A DNA stretch of 64,000 nt from M55B112 sp964539395 (GCA_964539395.1 CAZIIU010000006.1:23523-87522), one strand, 5' to 3'; counted from the first letter of the stretch, positions 44,845 to 54,730 are shown. Made by a program: numbers and translations. The notes: generated from the sequence alone by a model not told the origin.

Positions 44845-46920
44845 ATGCATTACCGTTTCTTACATAAGCTTATTAAGTCTTTGGGTTCGGTTATACTTTT
44901 AGCATTAATATCATGCTCCGGTAATCTTTCTCAAACAGTACTTTTTTTAGATGAGTTTGATCATTTGCAACCTGGGCATATATCGAACGACAATGGTTTT
45001 TTAATGCAATATCATTATCTGCGTGGCACAGGGCAGGCAGGACCCTGGACTATTTCATCGTTTGGCCCCGGAAAGGAATACAATACGGCATGGGAGATAG
45101 TCGAAGGAGAGGAAGAAAATTACCTGAGACAGAATTCCAGTTTTCTCGATCAGGATCTTGTAACCTCCGGCAAGCATATTCATCCCATAATAATTGCAGG
45201 AGACAGTATATGGCACGATTATAAGGTCGAATTCACCTTTAGCCCGGGCCAGCTACTTGATAAATGCGGTGTTGTTTTTAAATACCATGACAGCAGGTCC
45301 TATTATTTCTATGGGATGGAAGGTAATATGCTGATGCTTAAGATGGTAAAGTATTTTACTGCCCCCCTCAGACCATATGAAAAGATCCTTGCATCTGTTC
45401 CTTTTCAATGGACAGAGGGTGAAATATATAAAGGAGAAGTTTCCATCAAACAGAACCGCATTTATACATTGTTGAATGATTCACTTAGTTTGATAGCCGA
45501 GGATAATACCTTTGCCCGGGGTAAAGTAGGATTTTTGAGTGATGTTCGCGCTGACTTTTACAGCCTCAAGGTAACCACACTGAAAGGAGAAATCCGAAAG
45601 ATGAATCGGAGTATAAGCCGGCACGCAACTTCAAAGTCTCAGCGAATCAATGAAAATGTTGCTCCTGTAATCTGGAAGAGAGTATCGACTAAAGGCTTTG
45701 GAACCGGAAACAGTATGCGTTTTGGAGACCTGAACGGGGATGGTGAAATAGATGTTTTAATCGGACAGATGAAGCAAATGAAGAACAGAACCCCATCTTC
45801 TGATGTAAGTTGTCTGACTTCCATGACTTTTGACGGACAAGTTTTATGGCAAAGAGGGACTCCGGATCCTGATGATCAACTGGATTCAGGTGATATAGGA
45901 ATTCAGATCCATGACCTTGATGGTGATGGTTCCAGAGAGGTGATTGCAGTTATTGATTCACACATCCAGGTTATCGAAGGCAAATCCGGTAAACTGATTC
46001 ACAGGGTAAAATTGCCTATGAACAATGAATTGAGGCAGGATCTGCAGTTTTCGCCTGGATACTCAGTTCTGTTCTGCGACCTGCAGGGGAAGGGCAGGGA
46101 CAGTAATATTATTATAACGGATGGCTATAAGAACATCTGGTCGTTTGATGAGCACCTGAAACTACTGTTTGTTCAAACCTTTGAACGAGGAAGATACCCA
46201 TTTGCAATTGATTTCGATAATGATGGAAAAGATGAGATAATCGCAGGGTATTCACTGATCGACGATGACGGTAAGGTTTTGTGGAACAAGAGTAATTTAT
46301 GGGGTGGGTATGTGAATGCTGTCATAGCAGCATCACCCGGTCCACAGGAGGATTCTGCGCTCAGTATCATAATCGGTGCTGGCGATTGGGGGATTATCGT
46401 GTTAAACCCCGATGGCAACCGGGTGCTTCATCAACCGGTTGGACATGTACAGAATGTAACCATTGCCAATCTCAGACCGGATCTGCCAGGTCTTGAAATG
46501 GTATCTGTTAATTCATGGGGAGGCCAGGGAATAATCAACCTCTATGATTCAAAAGGCACGATATATAGAACTTTTGAACCTGGTCCGCATGGAAGCTCCT
46601 GTTTACCAGTGAATTGGAGAGGTGATGGAGTGGAGTATTTTTTGCTAAATATGAGTCCGGGTGACGGGGGTTTATTAAACGGTAATGGAGAGTTGGTTGT
46701 TACTTTTCCCGACGATGGACACCCTGAACTCTGCAGTGCCGTTCTTGATGTAACTGGGGATTACCGGGATGAAATCATCGCATGGGATCAACATGAGATT
46801 TGGGTTTACACACAAATGGATAATAACAGGCAGGGAAGGATCTATTTTCCTGATCGTAACCCATTATACAATTTCTCAAAATACCAGTTAACGTTATCGC
46901 AACCAGGATGGAGCGAATAG
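44845..46920 (+). CDS. lipoprotein with N-terminal beta-sandwich and FG-GAP/VCBS-type repeats
   Basis: 691 residues from the ATG at 44845; a TTG 18 bases upstream is a weaker choice. The signal peptide ends in lipobox LISC (Cys24). Residues about 30-260 look like a LamG/concanavalin-type fold (YYFYGMEGNMLML, WTEGEIYKGEVSI). The rest contains beta-propeller FG-GAP repeats with calcium-binding loops: GDLNGDGEIDVL, HDLDGDGSREVIAV and IDFDNDGKDEIIAGY. This combination is seen in secreted carbohydrate-active or binding lipoproteins; I cannot assign an enzyme activity. Confidence 0.8.
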   Translation: MHYRFLHKLIKSLGSVILLALISCSGNLSQTVLFLDEFDHLQPGHISNDNGFLMQYHYLRGTGQAGPWTISSFGPGKEYNTAWEIVEGEEENYLRQNSSFLDQDLVTSGKHIHPIIIAGDSIWHDYKVEFTFSPGQLLDKCGVVFKYHDSRSYYFYGMEGNMLMLKMVKYFTAPLRPYEKILASVPFQWTEGEIYKGEVSIKQNRIYTLLNDSLSLIAEDNTFARGKVGFLSDVRADFYSLKVTTLKGEIRKMNRSISRHATSKSQRINENVAPVIWKRVSTKGFGTGNSMRFGDLNGDGEIDVLIGQMKQMKNRTPSSDVSCLTSMTFDGQVLWQRGTPDPDDQLDSGDIGIQIHDLDGDGSREVIAVIDSHIQVIEGKSGKLIHRVKLPMNNELRQDLQFSPGYSVLFCDLQGKGRDSNIIITDGYKNIWSFDEHLKLLFVQTFERGRYPFAIDFDNDGKDEIIAGYSLIDDDGKVLWNKSNLWGGYVNAVIAASPGPQEDSALSIIIGAGDWGIIVLNPDGNRVLHQPVGHVQNVTIANLRPDLPGLEMVSVNSWGGQGIINLYDSKGTIYRTFEPGPHGSSCLPVNWRGDGVEYFLLNMSPGDGGLLNGNGELVVTFPDDGHPELCSAVLDVTGDYRDEIIAWDQHEIWVYTQMDNNRQGRIYFPDRNPLYNFSKYQLTLSQPGWSE

Positions 46921-47101
46921 GATTAAATGGTTTTGAATCTGGTTAAGTTTATTGGGAAATGTTTAAAAAAAGCCGGATTTTTCTTATATTACCAAACTAT
47001 CAAAACATGAAAAAATGGCTGAGGATATCATAGATCAGTAACGTTTTTTTGGCACGAGATTTGAGTTATTAGTAAGTAAGTGATGTAAATTAAAACAATT
47101 G

Positions 47102-47115
47102 GGGGAGGACGTATC
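47102..47115 (+). promoter_or_regulatory. strong Shine-Dalgarno site before the Tyr-rich lipoprotein
   Basis: GGGGGAGG at 47101-47108 lies seven bases before the ATG at 47116. Most genes here lack such a site, so this supports the chosen start and suggests high expression. Confidence 0.6.
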
Positions 47116-48897
47116 ATGAAAATATTAGCGATCATAACAACAAGCACAGCATTAGTACTGGCTTCCTGTGGTTCAGCTGGTTATACAACCTACAGCGGAT
47201 ATGATGATGTTTATTACAATCCCGCTGAAACCCAGCCTGCAGTATCAGCATATGCTGCCGTGACACCACAGACGGCTATGGCAACAAAAGCTCTGATTCC
47301 CGAAGATACCATCAACTATGATGCGTTATCTGACTACGAGAAATACCGCCTGGAGATGGAAGGAAAACTTTCAGATACCGGATATGAACCCGAACAAAGT
47401 GAAGTGGTTTATCAGGAAGAAAACATGGACAGTGGAGCCCAGGGGCAGAACCAGGTAGTTATCAACAACAATTATTATACTGATCCGGACGATTATTACT
47501 ACTCATCCAGAATCAGAAGATTTTCAGATAGTTACTATGGGTGGGATTATTACGATCCTTATTATACGAACATGTATTTTTATAACGGATCTCCATACCA
47601 CTATGGACTTAGCCTGAGTTGGGGCTATCCGTCATACTATTTCTCACCCTACTGGAGATATAGCACCTATTATCCATACAGTTATCACTGGAGAAGTCCC
47701 TATTATTATTCTTTTTATGATCATTATTACGGAGGCTTTTATCCATACGGGTACTACGATTATTATTACTATCCGGGATATTACTCCTATGGTTATGGTG
47801 GCTACTACAACCGTAATTACCGATCAGCCTACAGGACGAAATACTACTCGGGTAGTGGCAGATATAGCAAATACTATAACAGCAGTTTACCCAACAGGTC
47901 AACATACGGCTATAGCAGTGGTCTGACAAGTTCTTCGCAAAGCAGGAAGTCTGATGCACTGGGTAACGATCCGCGGTACAGGAGCCGGGGAACTTCTTCA
48001 GCAGCAGGCGCAAACAGAACAACCGGATCGTCTGATGCCGCAACCAAGACTTTTGTTGATCCAAAAACTGAACGGAAAGCTGTAACAACAGCCCCTGGTG
48101 TTACCCGTACCCGGACCGAAGGATCCAGCCAGGAGAATAAAGCTGTAAGGTCCGGTGTCGAAAGAACCACGGGTTCTTCTTCAGATAATACTAGCGATAA
48201 CAGCAGACGCCAATCGTCTGGCGACCGGGGAAATCATTACGGAAATGTTCGTCCGGATAATAATGACAGGGACCGTGGCAATCAAAACCCGCACGATAAC
48301 ATGAATCGTGGTAACAACAATGCAGTAAACAATTCACCTGCAGATCAGGGTACTGCAAAAAGCAGAGATATCCGCACGACCCGTCCGGCTTCAGAGCAGC
48401 CGACCAGAACCTATACACCTGGTTATACACAACCCAGGTCTTCCGGTTCCCGGGATGTTACGACTACAAGGCCTGCAACAAGGAGTGCCGGTACAACTGC
48501 ACAACCAGGTATTTCTACAACAACCAGGAAAAGCACCAGCTCCTTCACAAGGCCAAGTACCAGTTCCAGTACCCGGACCTATACAAGACCAAGTACCAGT
48601 TCCAGCAACCGGAATACCTACTCAAGGCCAAGTACCAGCTCAAGCAGCAGGTCTTACAGTGCACCGAGCCGCAGCAGCAGTTCTTACAGTGCACCGAGCC
48701 GTAGCAGCAGGTCTTACAGTTCACCCAGCAGAAGCAGTAGTTCCAGCTCCGGCAGGAGTACTTACAGTGCCCCCAGCAGGAGTAGCAGTTCATACAGTGC
48801 CCCGAGTCGCAGCAGCAGTTCTTACAGTGCACCATCCAGAAGCAGTAGTTCCGGCAGCAGGAGTTCCTCAAGCAGCAGCCGGTCAAGTCGCAGGTAA
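47116..48897 (+). CDS. Tyr-rich lipoprotein with Ser/Arg repeat tail
   Basis: 593 residues. Signal peptide with lipobox LASC (Cys18). Residues about 110-265 are extremely rich in tyrosine and glycine (for example YYYYPGYYSYGYGGYY); residues about 265-470 are Asn/Gly/Arg/Thr-rich and low complexity; the C-terminal about 120 residues are Ser/Arg repeats. I recognise no folded domain. Alternative frames over the repeat region (for example at 48455-48976) read as Pro/Val/Ala-rich and are repeat artefacts. It is followed at 49019 by a FadL-type porin gene. Confidence 0.8.
   Translation: MKILAIITTSTALVLASCGSAGYTTYSGYDDVYYNPAETQPAVSAYAAVTPQTAMATKALIPEDTINYDALSDYEKYRLEMEGKLSDTGYEPEQSEVVYQEENMDSGAQGQNQVVINNNYYTDPDDYYYSSRIRRFSDSYYGWDYYDPYYTNMYFYNGSPYHYGLSLSWGYPSYYFSPYWRYSTYYPYSYHWRSPYYYSFYDHYYGGFYPYGYYDYYYYPGYYSYGYGGYYNRNYRSAYRTKYYSGSGRYSKYYNSSLPNRSTYGYSSGLTSSSQSRKSDALGNDPRYRSRGTSSAAGANRTTGSSDAATKTFVDPKTERKAVTTAPGVTRTRTEGSSQENKAVRSGVERTTGSSSDNTSDNSRRQSSGDRGNHYGNVRPDNNDRDRGNQNPHDNMNRGNNNAVNNSPADQGTAKSRDIRTTRPASEQPTRTYTPGYTQPRSSGSRDVTTTRPATRSAGTTAQPGISTTTRKSTSSFTRPSTSSSTRTYTRPSTSSSNRNTYSRPSTSSSSRSYSAPSRSSSSYSAPSRSSRSYSSPSRSSSSSSGRSTYSAPSRSSSSYSAPSRSSSSYSAPSRSSSSGSRSSSSSSRSSRR
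48652..48849 (+). repeat. 30-base tandem repeats coding SYSAPSRSSS
   Basis: Six 30-base units, three at 48652-48741 and three at 48760-48849, separated by 18 bases. Each codes a variant of SYSAPSRSSS. The third base varies between units, indicating the repeat is maintained at the protein level or is old. Confidence 0.85.
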
Positions 48898-49018
48898 CAG
48901 CTGCGTGATGATTGATGAAACTTGCTTGCATGCATCATCTTCGGTCGACAAATTTGGTGAATTTCCATGCAGATGAGAAGGCCAGGTTATTCAAACTGTA
49001 AATAATAAAAAGGAAAAG

Positions 49019-50494
49019 ATGAAAACACGATATATTATATTAATAATGACCCTGTATCTGTCAGCCTTTGCTGGTGCGCAGGATCAGACTCAGGCTTTCC
49101 GGTTTTCCCAGTTTTACCCGGAAGGTACAGCACGCTATACCTCCATGGGGGGCGCTTTTGGAGCTGTCGGTGGTGATTTTACATCGGCATCAAATAATCC
49201 GGCAGGTCTGGGATTGTACCTTGGATCAGAGTTTACAATAACGCCTACCTACCTTTTTGCAGGGACTACCTCAGATTACCTGGGGGTAACCAGCAGGGAT
49301 CATAAAACAAACCTGGGAATCGGCAATCTGGGTCTTGTGACGTCTTATAATTCAAAAGCAACTGAAGGTCTTATTGGTATGACATTTGCATTTGGCTATA
49401 ATACGTTAAATAATCTGCATAGTACAACAACAATGGAAGCCATTAACAATAATACTTCCCTACTGGATAATTTTGCATGGAATGCCAACAACAACAATGA
49501 ACTAGATCCGTTTTATGAGGAGCTGGCTCACGAATTGGCACTGATGCCCCTGGATACACTTGTCAACGAGTATTGGCATTATCTTCAGCCTTATGATGCA
49601 ATAGGCTACGAGGGATATGGTCAGGAACAGGTCAGAATTGTGGACAGAAGCGGATATGTTGGTGAATACCTTGTTTCTGCTGCCATGAATATCAGTCATA
49701 AGCTTTATATTGGTGGTACTTTCGGACTACATGCCGTCAGGTTTAATGAGGATGTCTTTCACAGGGAAACCGATATCGATAAAAATGAACCTGATTTTCA
49801 TGCGTTCAGTTTTGGTGAATACAACTCTACAAGGGGGTATGGATATGTATTCAAAGTAGGGCTTATCTACAAGCCTCTGCATATTCTGAGATTAGGAGCA
49901 TCTTTTCATGCACCGGTTGTTTATCAGCTTACGGATGATAAATTTACTGACCTGAATACTTATTGGGATACAAATTCAGGCATGAATGATGAATATATCT
50001 CCTCAGGCTTGTTCTCCAAGGAGTATACTCTTCGCACCCCATACCGGGCATCTTTGAGTACAGCGGTGCTTTTAGGAAAGCTGGGACTGATATCTGCTGA
50101 ATATGAATATGTGGATTATTCAACTGCTGATCTGGACAGTCCAGGTAAAAAATTCTATGAAAAAAACAGAATAATATCAAGGGATTTTAGTGTTGTACAC
50201 AATTTTAAAGCAGGTGCCGAATTGCGACTTAATTCACTCTATCTCAGAGCCGGTACCAGGTATTATATGAATCCGTTTGTTGATAAGAGGAACGGTTCAG
50301 ATATTTTTGTTTACAGTGGAGGTATAGGATTCAGGTCGAGCAATACTTTTTTTGACATAGCCTACTCTTTGAGTAAAAGCACCGATCTTTACGGACTCTA
50401 TCAGTACGCTCCTGAATTTGAAGAGGGTTTTGAGAAGGCTGTTAACGATTACAACCGTTCAAAATTCATGTTAACTATGGGATATAAATTCTAA
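49019..50494 (+). CDS. FadL/OmpP1-type outer-membrane transport protein
   Basis: 491 residues. Signal peptide MKTRYIILIMTLYLSAFAGAQ. The mature start (FRFSQFYPEGTARYTSMGGAFGAVGGD) with an ASNNPAGLGLY motif is typical of the Bacteroidota OMPP1/FadL family, and the C-terminal half is amphipathic beta strand ending in aromatic residue Phe (TMGYKF), the usual outer-membrane barrel signature. Members are thought to import hydrophobic compounds; older databases say 'hemin receptor', which is not supported by anything here. Confidence 0.85.
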   Translation: MKTRYIILIMTLYLSAFAGAQDQTQAFRFSQFYPEGTARYTSMGGAFGAVGGDFTSASNNPAGLGLYLGSEFTITPTYLFAGTTSDYLGVTSRDHKTNLGIGNLGLVTSYNSKATEGLIGMTFAFGYNTLNNLHSTTTMEAINNNTSLLDNFAWNANNNNELDPFYEELAHELALMPLDTLVNEYWHYLQPYDAIGYEGYGQEQVRIVDRSGYVGEYLVSAAMNISHKLYIGGTFGLHAVRFNEDVFHRETDIDKNEPDFHAFSFGEYNSTRGYGYVFKVGLIYKPLHILRLGASFHAPVVYQLTDDKFTDLNTYWDTNSGMNDEYISSGLFSKEYTLRTPYRASLSTAVLLGKLGLISAEYEYVDYSTADLDSPGKKFYEKNRIISRDFSVVHNFKAGAELRLNSLYLRAGTRYYMNPFVDKRNGSDIFVYSGGIGFRSSNTFFDIAYSLSKSTDLYGLYQYAPEFEEGFEKAVNDYNRSKFMLTMGYKF

Positions 50495-50515
50495 TATCCA
50501 CGATAAAAATTCAAT

Positions 50516-50548
50516 CCCGGTTTTGATTTATTCAGACCGGGTTTTTTT
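50516..50548 (+). terminator. rho-independent terminator after the FadL-type gene
   Basis: Stem 50516-50521 with 50536-50541 (CCCGGT/ACCGGG), then seven T to 50548. It lies inside the 3' end of the convergent wbqC-like gene. Confidence 0.8.
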
Positions 50549-51172
50549 ATGCGACATCGAATTTGACAGGATTACAGAAGAATTTGCACCTTCATTGAAG
50601 AGCAGATCAAGTATGCTAAGGTCGCGTTTAAATCCATGTCTTTCAGAGAAAACCTGGTAATATTCTGTTGGGTGAAATCTGAATTCGCGATGCTTAAATA
50701 CGCGTTTGGGATGTATGCACTCCCTGAAATCGTATCCAGGTTCCAGCACCTTATAATCACTGGATTTGCTAACAGCTACTTCGACCTGAAGCAGGTTAAG
50801 GACAGTAAGGAACAGTTCGGTGTTCAGGTCAATAAGAAATGTATATCTTTTTGAATAGTAGCCGGAAAAGGAATCTTCTACAAACTCAAAAAATGGAGCT
50901 GATGCGTATGCTGAAACAATACTTTTCCAGTGGTTTTTATTCCAGGAGGTGCTGTAATCGATACGTATATCTTTCATTAGTACTTTCGAGCCATGAAGAT
51001 TTATCACCGGTATGCTCAGAACAATAACTCCGTTGGATCCGAGGATTCTGCACCTGTTCCTGTAAGTTTGTTTGGAATAGTGGTCGAATTGCTCAATGAT
51101 CACTTTATCACTGCTATGTAATACAGTGGCAAAATAGGAGACAGGAGCATTGTAAAAGGATGGAAGAATCAT
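50528..51172 (-). CDS. WbqC-like protein
   Basis: 214 residues. Motifs near the start and middle (LPSFYNAPVSYFATVLHSSDKVIIEQFDHY and SKQTYRNRCRILGSNGVIVLSIPV, with the RN pair) and the conserved 'IDYSTSWNKNHWKSI' stretch fit the WbqC family of unknown function, originally found in polysaccharide loci. In Bacteroidota it follows dapB and lepB, as here; it starts 17 bases after the second lepB gene on the minus strand. Confidence 0.85.
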   Translation of the reverse strand: MILPSFYNAPVSYFATVLHSSDKVIIEQFDHYSKQTYRNRCRILGSNGVIVLSIPVINLHGSKVLMKDIRIDYSTSWNKNHWKSIVSAYASAPFFEFVEDSFSGYYSKRYTFLIDLNTELFLTVLNLLQVEVAVSKSSDYKVLEPGYDFRECIHPKRVFKHREFRFHPTEYYQVFSERHGFKRDLSILDLLFNEGANSSVILSNSMSHKKTRSE

Positions 51173-51189
51173 TGGGTTACGTGAACGAA

Positions 51190-52599
51190 CTATCTGTTGC
51201 TTCTTACAATTTTAAAAAGACGGTCCCACCTGATGCCACCATACTCCCTGTCGATACTCAGCCAAATAACACGGGGTTTACCAATTACATGGTCCTCCGG
51301 TACAAAGCCCCAGAATCTTGAATCTGCAGAATTATGTCTGTTATCTCCCATCATAAAATAGTAGTCCATCTGAAACGTATAGCTATCTGCCGGTACATTG
51401 TTAATGAAAATTGTACTGTCTTTAACTTCCAGACTATTTCCTTCATATGCTTCAATAATGCGCCTATAAACAGGAAGATTTTTCAAAGAAAGTTTTACAG
51501 TTTTACCTTTTCCAGGAATGGCCAGGGGGCCATAAAATTCTGCGTTCCATGGATAATCCTCACTATGTGGAAAGGCATTGCGGTCGTATTCACCGGGAGA
51601 ATACATCTGTAAAGGATGTACCTTAATGATGCCAGGTAATTTTGAAATGGCTTCAGCACTTTTTACAGACAGTGGAAACAGATAATTTGGGTTGTTCCTG
51701 ATGTCGGCTGATTGCCTGCTAATTCCAAATTTCTCTATTGACTTGGGGTTGATAGGCGTACCATCAGTGGTAACCCTGTATAGTTTTTGTATGCCATTAT
51801 ATTGTTTTTGGGGCTTTCCATTTACAAAAACCATACTGGCCTTCACCTCGATAATATCTCCGGGAATAGCAACACATCGCTTGATATAGTTGTCTCTTCT
51901 GTCAACAGGTCTGGTCTCAATATCGTATAATTTATGAATCTGCTTCCGGGCATAGTTTTCATAAATCTCATATCTAAGTTGCCTGTTATTCTGTATTCTA
52001 TCTCTTTCCATGAGTGCATATGCTTCGTCCCTGACAAGGTCATAGTAATCAAAATTACCATTTGCATATTGTCTGTGATCTGAAGGTTCCAGGGCAACTG
52101 TGTCTGAAGCCGGGAAATTAAACACTACAATGTCATCTCTTTCAACATCACTGAATCCCTTTAGCCTTTTATAGGGTCTTTTTATCCATTCAAGGTAGGT
52201 CTTTCTGTTCATTACAGTGTTTGGAATGAATGGAATTGCGAGTGGTGTATTTGGGGTTCTGGGACCATAGGCTGTTTTGCTTACATACAGATGGTCACCG
52301 ACGAGCAAGGTTCCCTCCATGGAAGGAGTTGGGATTTTGTAGTTCTGGAACAGGAACAGGTTGATCAGTGAAACTGCAACGACTGCAAATATCAGTGCAT
52401 CAAGCCATTCAATAATCACATGGTTTTTCTTATTGCGTCTTTTCCAGAAAGTCCAGTTAACCTTTTTACTCACATAAATATCAAAAACAATCGGTAAACC
52501 GAAAAGGAACCAATAATTGCCAAGCCAAACAACAAAAAGAATATAGAGACCGGATGCTATGCCAAACCGGGTGTATTTGTCTTTAAAGATTGTTTTCAT
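51190..52599 (-). CDS. lepB: signal peptidase I (second copy in the tandem)
   Basis: 469 residues. Two N-terminal membrane segments, then the catalytic Ser93 (PTPSMEGTL) and catalytic Lys240 (RDNYIKRCVAIPGD). The signature MMGDNRHNSADSRFWGFVPEDHVIGK is near the C-terminus. The Ser-Lys spacing of 147 residues is far larger than in E. coli LepB (about 55) because of a big insertion. Start 8 bases after the first tandem copy. Both are expected to cleave Sec signal peptides. Confidence 0.95.
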   Translation of the reverse strand: MKTIFKDKYTRFGIASGLYILFVVWLGNYWFLFGLPIVFDIYVSKKVNWTFWKRRNKKNHVIIEWLDALIFAVVAVSLINLFLFQNYKIPTPSMEGTLLVGDHLYVSKTAYGPRTPNTPLAIPFIPNTVMNRKTYLEWIKRPYKRLKGFSDVERDDIVVFNFPASDTVALEPSDHRQYANGNFDYYDLVRDEAYALMERDRIQNNRQLRYEIYENYARKQIHKLYDIETRPVDRRDNYIKRCVAIPGDIIEVKASMVFVNGKPQKQYNGIQKLYRVTTDGTPINPKSIEKFGISRQSADIRNNPNYLFPLSVKSAEAISKLPGIIKVHPLQMYSPGEYDRNAFPHSEDYPWNAEFYGPLAIPGKGKTVKLSLKNLPVYRRIIEAYEGNSLEVKDSTIFINNVPADSYTFQMDYYFMMGDNRHNSADSRFWGFVPEDHVIGKPRVIWLSIDREYGGIRWDRLFKIVRSNR

Positions 52600-52607
52600 C
52601 TATCCCG

Positions 52608-53927
52608 TTATTTTATGCGCCTAAAGATACGCTCTTTTCTCAAACCTTCAACAAAAGAATAATCCGGATTAACGGAAAGCCAAATTCCAACAGCCTTTCC
52701 AAGTAAATGGTCTTCCGGAACAAATCCCCAGTGTCTTGAATCAGCTGAATTATGACGATTGTCTCCCAGAACAAAAAAATAGTCCATCTTAAATGTATAA
52801 GATTTTATCTGTTTGTCATTTAAATAATAGTCTCCGTTGATAATCTGCAGATTATTATTTTCATACACCTTTATAGCCCTTTCATAAAGAGGAAAAACTG
52901 TATCATTCAGATGAACCGTCATATCCTTTTCAGGCACGATCAGTGGTCCGAACTGATCATTGGTCCACCTGTATTGAATATCGTGTGGAAAGATCTCAGG
53001 ATTGTAAAATGTGAGCAGAGGTTCAATAAACCTCTGAATACTACTTACTTCTGGAATGTTTTTTAACTGAATCGACTGTTCGATGGTTAAATAGATAATA
53101 TGTATGTGATTGGACGGATTGTATGTCAGCTCTTTTTCTATAATGCCCAAAGAATCGATCACGCTGTCACTTAACTTTCCTTGAACTGTTTTTACGTAGA
53201 ATTTGAATTTTTGATCTGATAGCGGTTCAATTTCTGATGAATTCACAAAAACTCTTCCTTCTCTTATTTCGACTGTGTCACCTGGTAGTCCGATACATCT
53301 CTTGATGTAGTTTTCCCGCCGGTCAACAGGATGGGAAATAACATCAAAGTGTTCATGGATATACTGGCGACCATATTGTCGTACGAGGGAGTAATAATTC
53401 TGCCCCGGATATTGCACGATCATTGAATCCCCTTCAGGAAATGAGAAGACGATTACATCACCTCTTTTTACCCTGGAAAAACCATTTAGTCGCTGATATG
53501 GCATAACTATTCTTTCGGAGTAGGTTTTTTTACTGTTCGGCAGATATTCAGGAAGAAAAGGCAGGCTCAGCGGTGTGTTAGGAAGTTTAGGTCCGTAAGC
53601 CAGCTTACTTACAAAAATATAATCACCGGCTTTTAAACTTCCTTCCATCGAAGGGGATGGTATTTTGTATGCTTCAATAAAAAGAATCTTAATAGCAATT
53701 GATATGAAGAGAGCCAGCAAGCAAAAAGAGATCCATTCAATAGTTTTTCTGAGTTTACGCGGAATGGAAATTTTCAAGATGACTTTTCTGATCCATTGTG
53801 TATGATAAATATCAAACCACAGGAGATTCATGAGAAGGAACCAGTAAGCTTCAGTCCATATGATCAGGATAGACCAGGCAGTAACAAGAAGGATCAACCA
53901 GAAATTGTTTCTCTTTGGTTTTTTCAC
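52608..53927 (-). CDS. lepB: signal peptidase I (first copy in the tandem)
   Basis: 439 residues with GTG start at 53927. Catalytic Ser93 (SPSMEGSL) and Lys209 (RENYIKRCIGLPGD) with the conserved VLGDNRHNSADSRHWGFVPEDHLLGK. It shares the overall plan with the next gene but the insertion between Ser and Lys is shorter (116 residues). The pair therefore arose by duplication and diverged. Only 4 bases after dapB on the minus strand. Confidence 0.95.
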   Translation of the reverse strand: MKKPKRNNFWLILLVTAWSILIIWTEAYWFLLMNLLWFDIYHTQWIRKVILKISIPRKLRKTIEWISFCLLALFISIAIKILFIEAYKIPSPSMEGSLKAGDYIFVSKLAYGPKLPNTPLSLPFLPEYLPNSKKTYSERIVMPYQRLNGFSRVKRGDVIVFSFPEGDSMIVQYPGQNYYSLVRQYGRQYIHEHFDVISHPVDRRENYIKRCIGLPGDTVEIREGRVFVNSSEIEPLSDQKFKFYVKTVQGKLSDSVIDSLGIIEKELTYNPSNHIHIIYLTIEQSIQLKNIPEVSSIQRFIEPLLTFYNPEIFPHDIQYRWTNDQFGPLIVPEKDMTVHLNDTVFPLYERAIKVYENNNLQIINGDYYLNDKQIKSYTFKMDYFFVLGDNRHNSADSRHWGFVPEDHLLGKAVGIWLSVNPDYSFVEGLRKERIFRRIK

Positions 53928-53931
53928 CCTG

Positions 53932-54645
53932 CTATAAATTGAGCATATCTTTCATATTATGTACTCCTTTCCTTCCTTTTAGATATTCTGCAGCAAGAAT
54001 CGCCCCGGTTGCAAAGCCTTCTCTTGATTTTGCATTATGTGAAAGCTCGATGCTATCGATAACGGAATCATAAACAACCTTGTGAAAACCATTTATCTCG
54101 CCTTCACGGGATGCACTGATAAACAGAGCATCTGGCTGATCATTGCGAAGTGACCAGTTCTTTTTTGAAGAGAGCCTCTCAATGATCTGGTTGGCCAGTG
54201 TGATGGCTGTACCGCTTGGCGCATCTTTTTTATGGACATGATGTATCTCTTCAACGGAGACATCATATTGGGAAAAACCTGCCATAATCTCTGCAAGATA
54301 TTCATTAACAGCAAATAATATATTCACTCCTATACTGAAATTTGATGCATAAAAAAAGCCAGTATTTGTCTCTTTGACTCGCTTTATAAGATCGTCCCAC
54401 TTGTCGAGCCATCCAGTTGTACCTGAGACTACAGCTGTGTTAGCGTTCAGACATTTAATGATATTTCCATATGCAGTTTCCGGTGTTGAGAATTCGAAGG
54501 CAACATCTATTTTATCAAGATTTTCGTGGTTCAGATCATTTTGATTGTGGACATCGATAACCAGTCCAACCTGATGTCCCCGTATCTTTGCAGTGTTTTC
54601 AATCTCTTTTCCCATTCTACCATATCCGATAAGTGCTATATTCAT
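53932..54645 (-). CDS. dapB: 4-hydroxy-tetrahydrodipicolinate reductase
   Basis: 237 residues from the ATG at 54645; an upstream TTG at 54654 gives only three extra residues. Catalyses a step of lysine/diaminopimelate synthesis. The Rossmann motif IALIGYGRMGKEIE, VVSGTTGWLDKWDD, YASNFSIGVNILF and EIHHVHKKDAPSGTA (catalytic His and Lys) identify it. Leads the minus-strand group dapB-lepB-lepB-wbqC-like. Confidence 0.96.
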   Translation of the reverse strand: MNIALIGYGRMGKEIENTAKIRGHQVGLVIDVHNQNDLNHENLDKIDVAFEFSTPETAYGNIIKCLNANTAVVSGTTGWLDKWDDLIKRVKETNTGFFYASNFSIGVNILFAVNEYLAEIMAGFSQYDVSVEEIHHVHKKDAPSGTAITLANQIIERLSSKKNWSLRNDQPDALFISASREGEINGFHKVVYDSVIDSIELSHNAKSREGFATGAILAAEYLKGRKGVHNMKDMLNL

Positions 54646-54730
54646 AACATACAAGTTTTGTTTGCAAATGTAATATAATTGATCCTAACCGTGATTACTC
54701 TTTTGTGCAGTGATTGACTAGTCTTAAATA

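Noticed and set aside
47007..47033. Eight-codon ORF (MKKWLRIS) before the Tyr-rich lipoprotein
   Set aside because: Too short to judge, no hairpin follows and no repeated codon; most likely chance.
48455..48976. 173-codon Pro/Val/Ala-rich frame over the repeat region
   Set aside because: It is the +1 reading of the same tandem repeats; the lipoprotein frame has the signal peptide, start and ribosome site.
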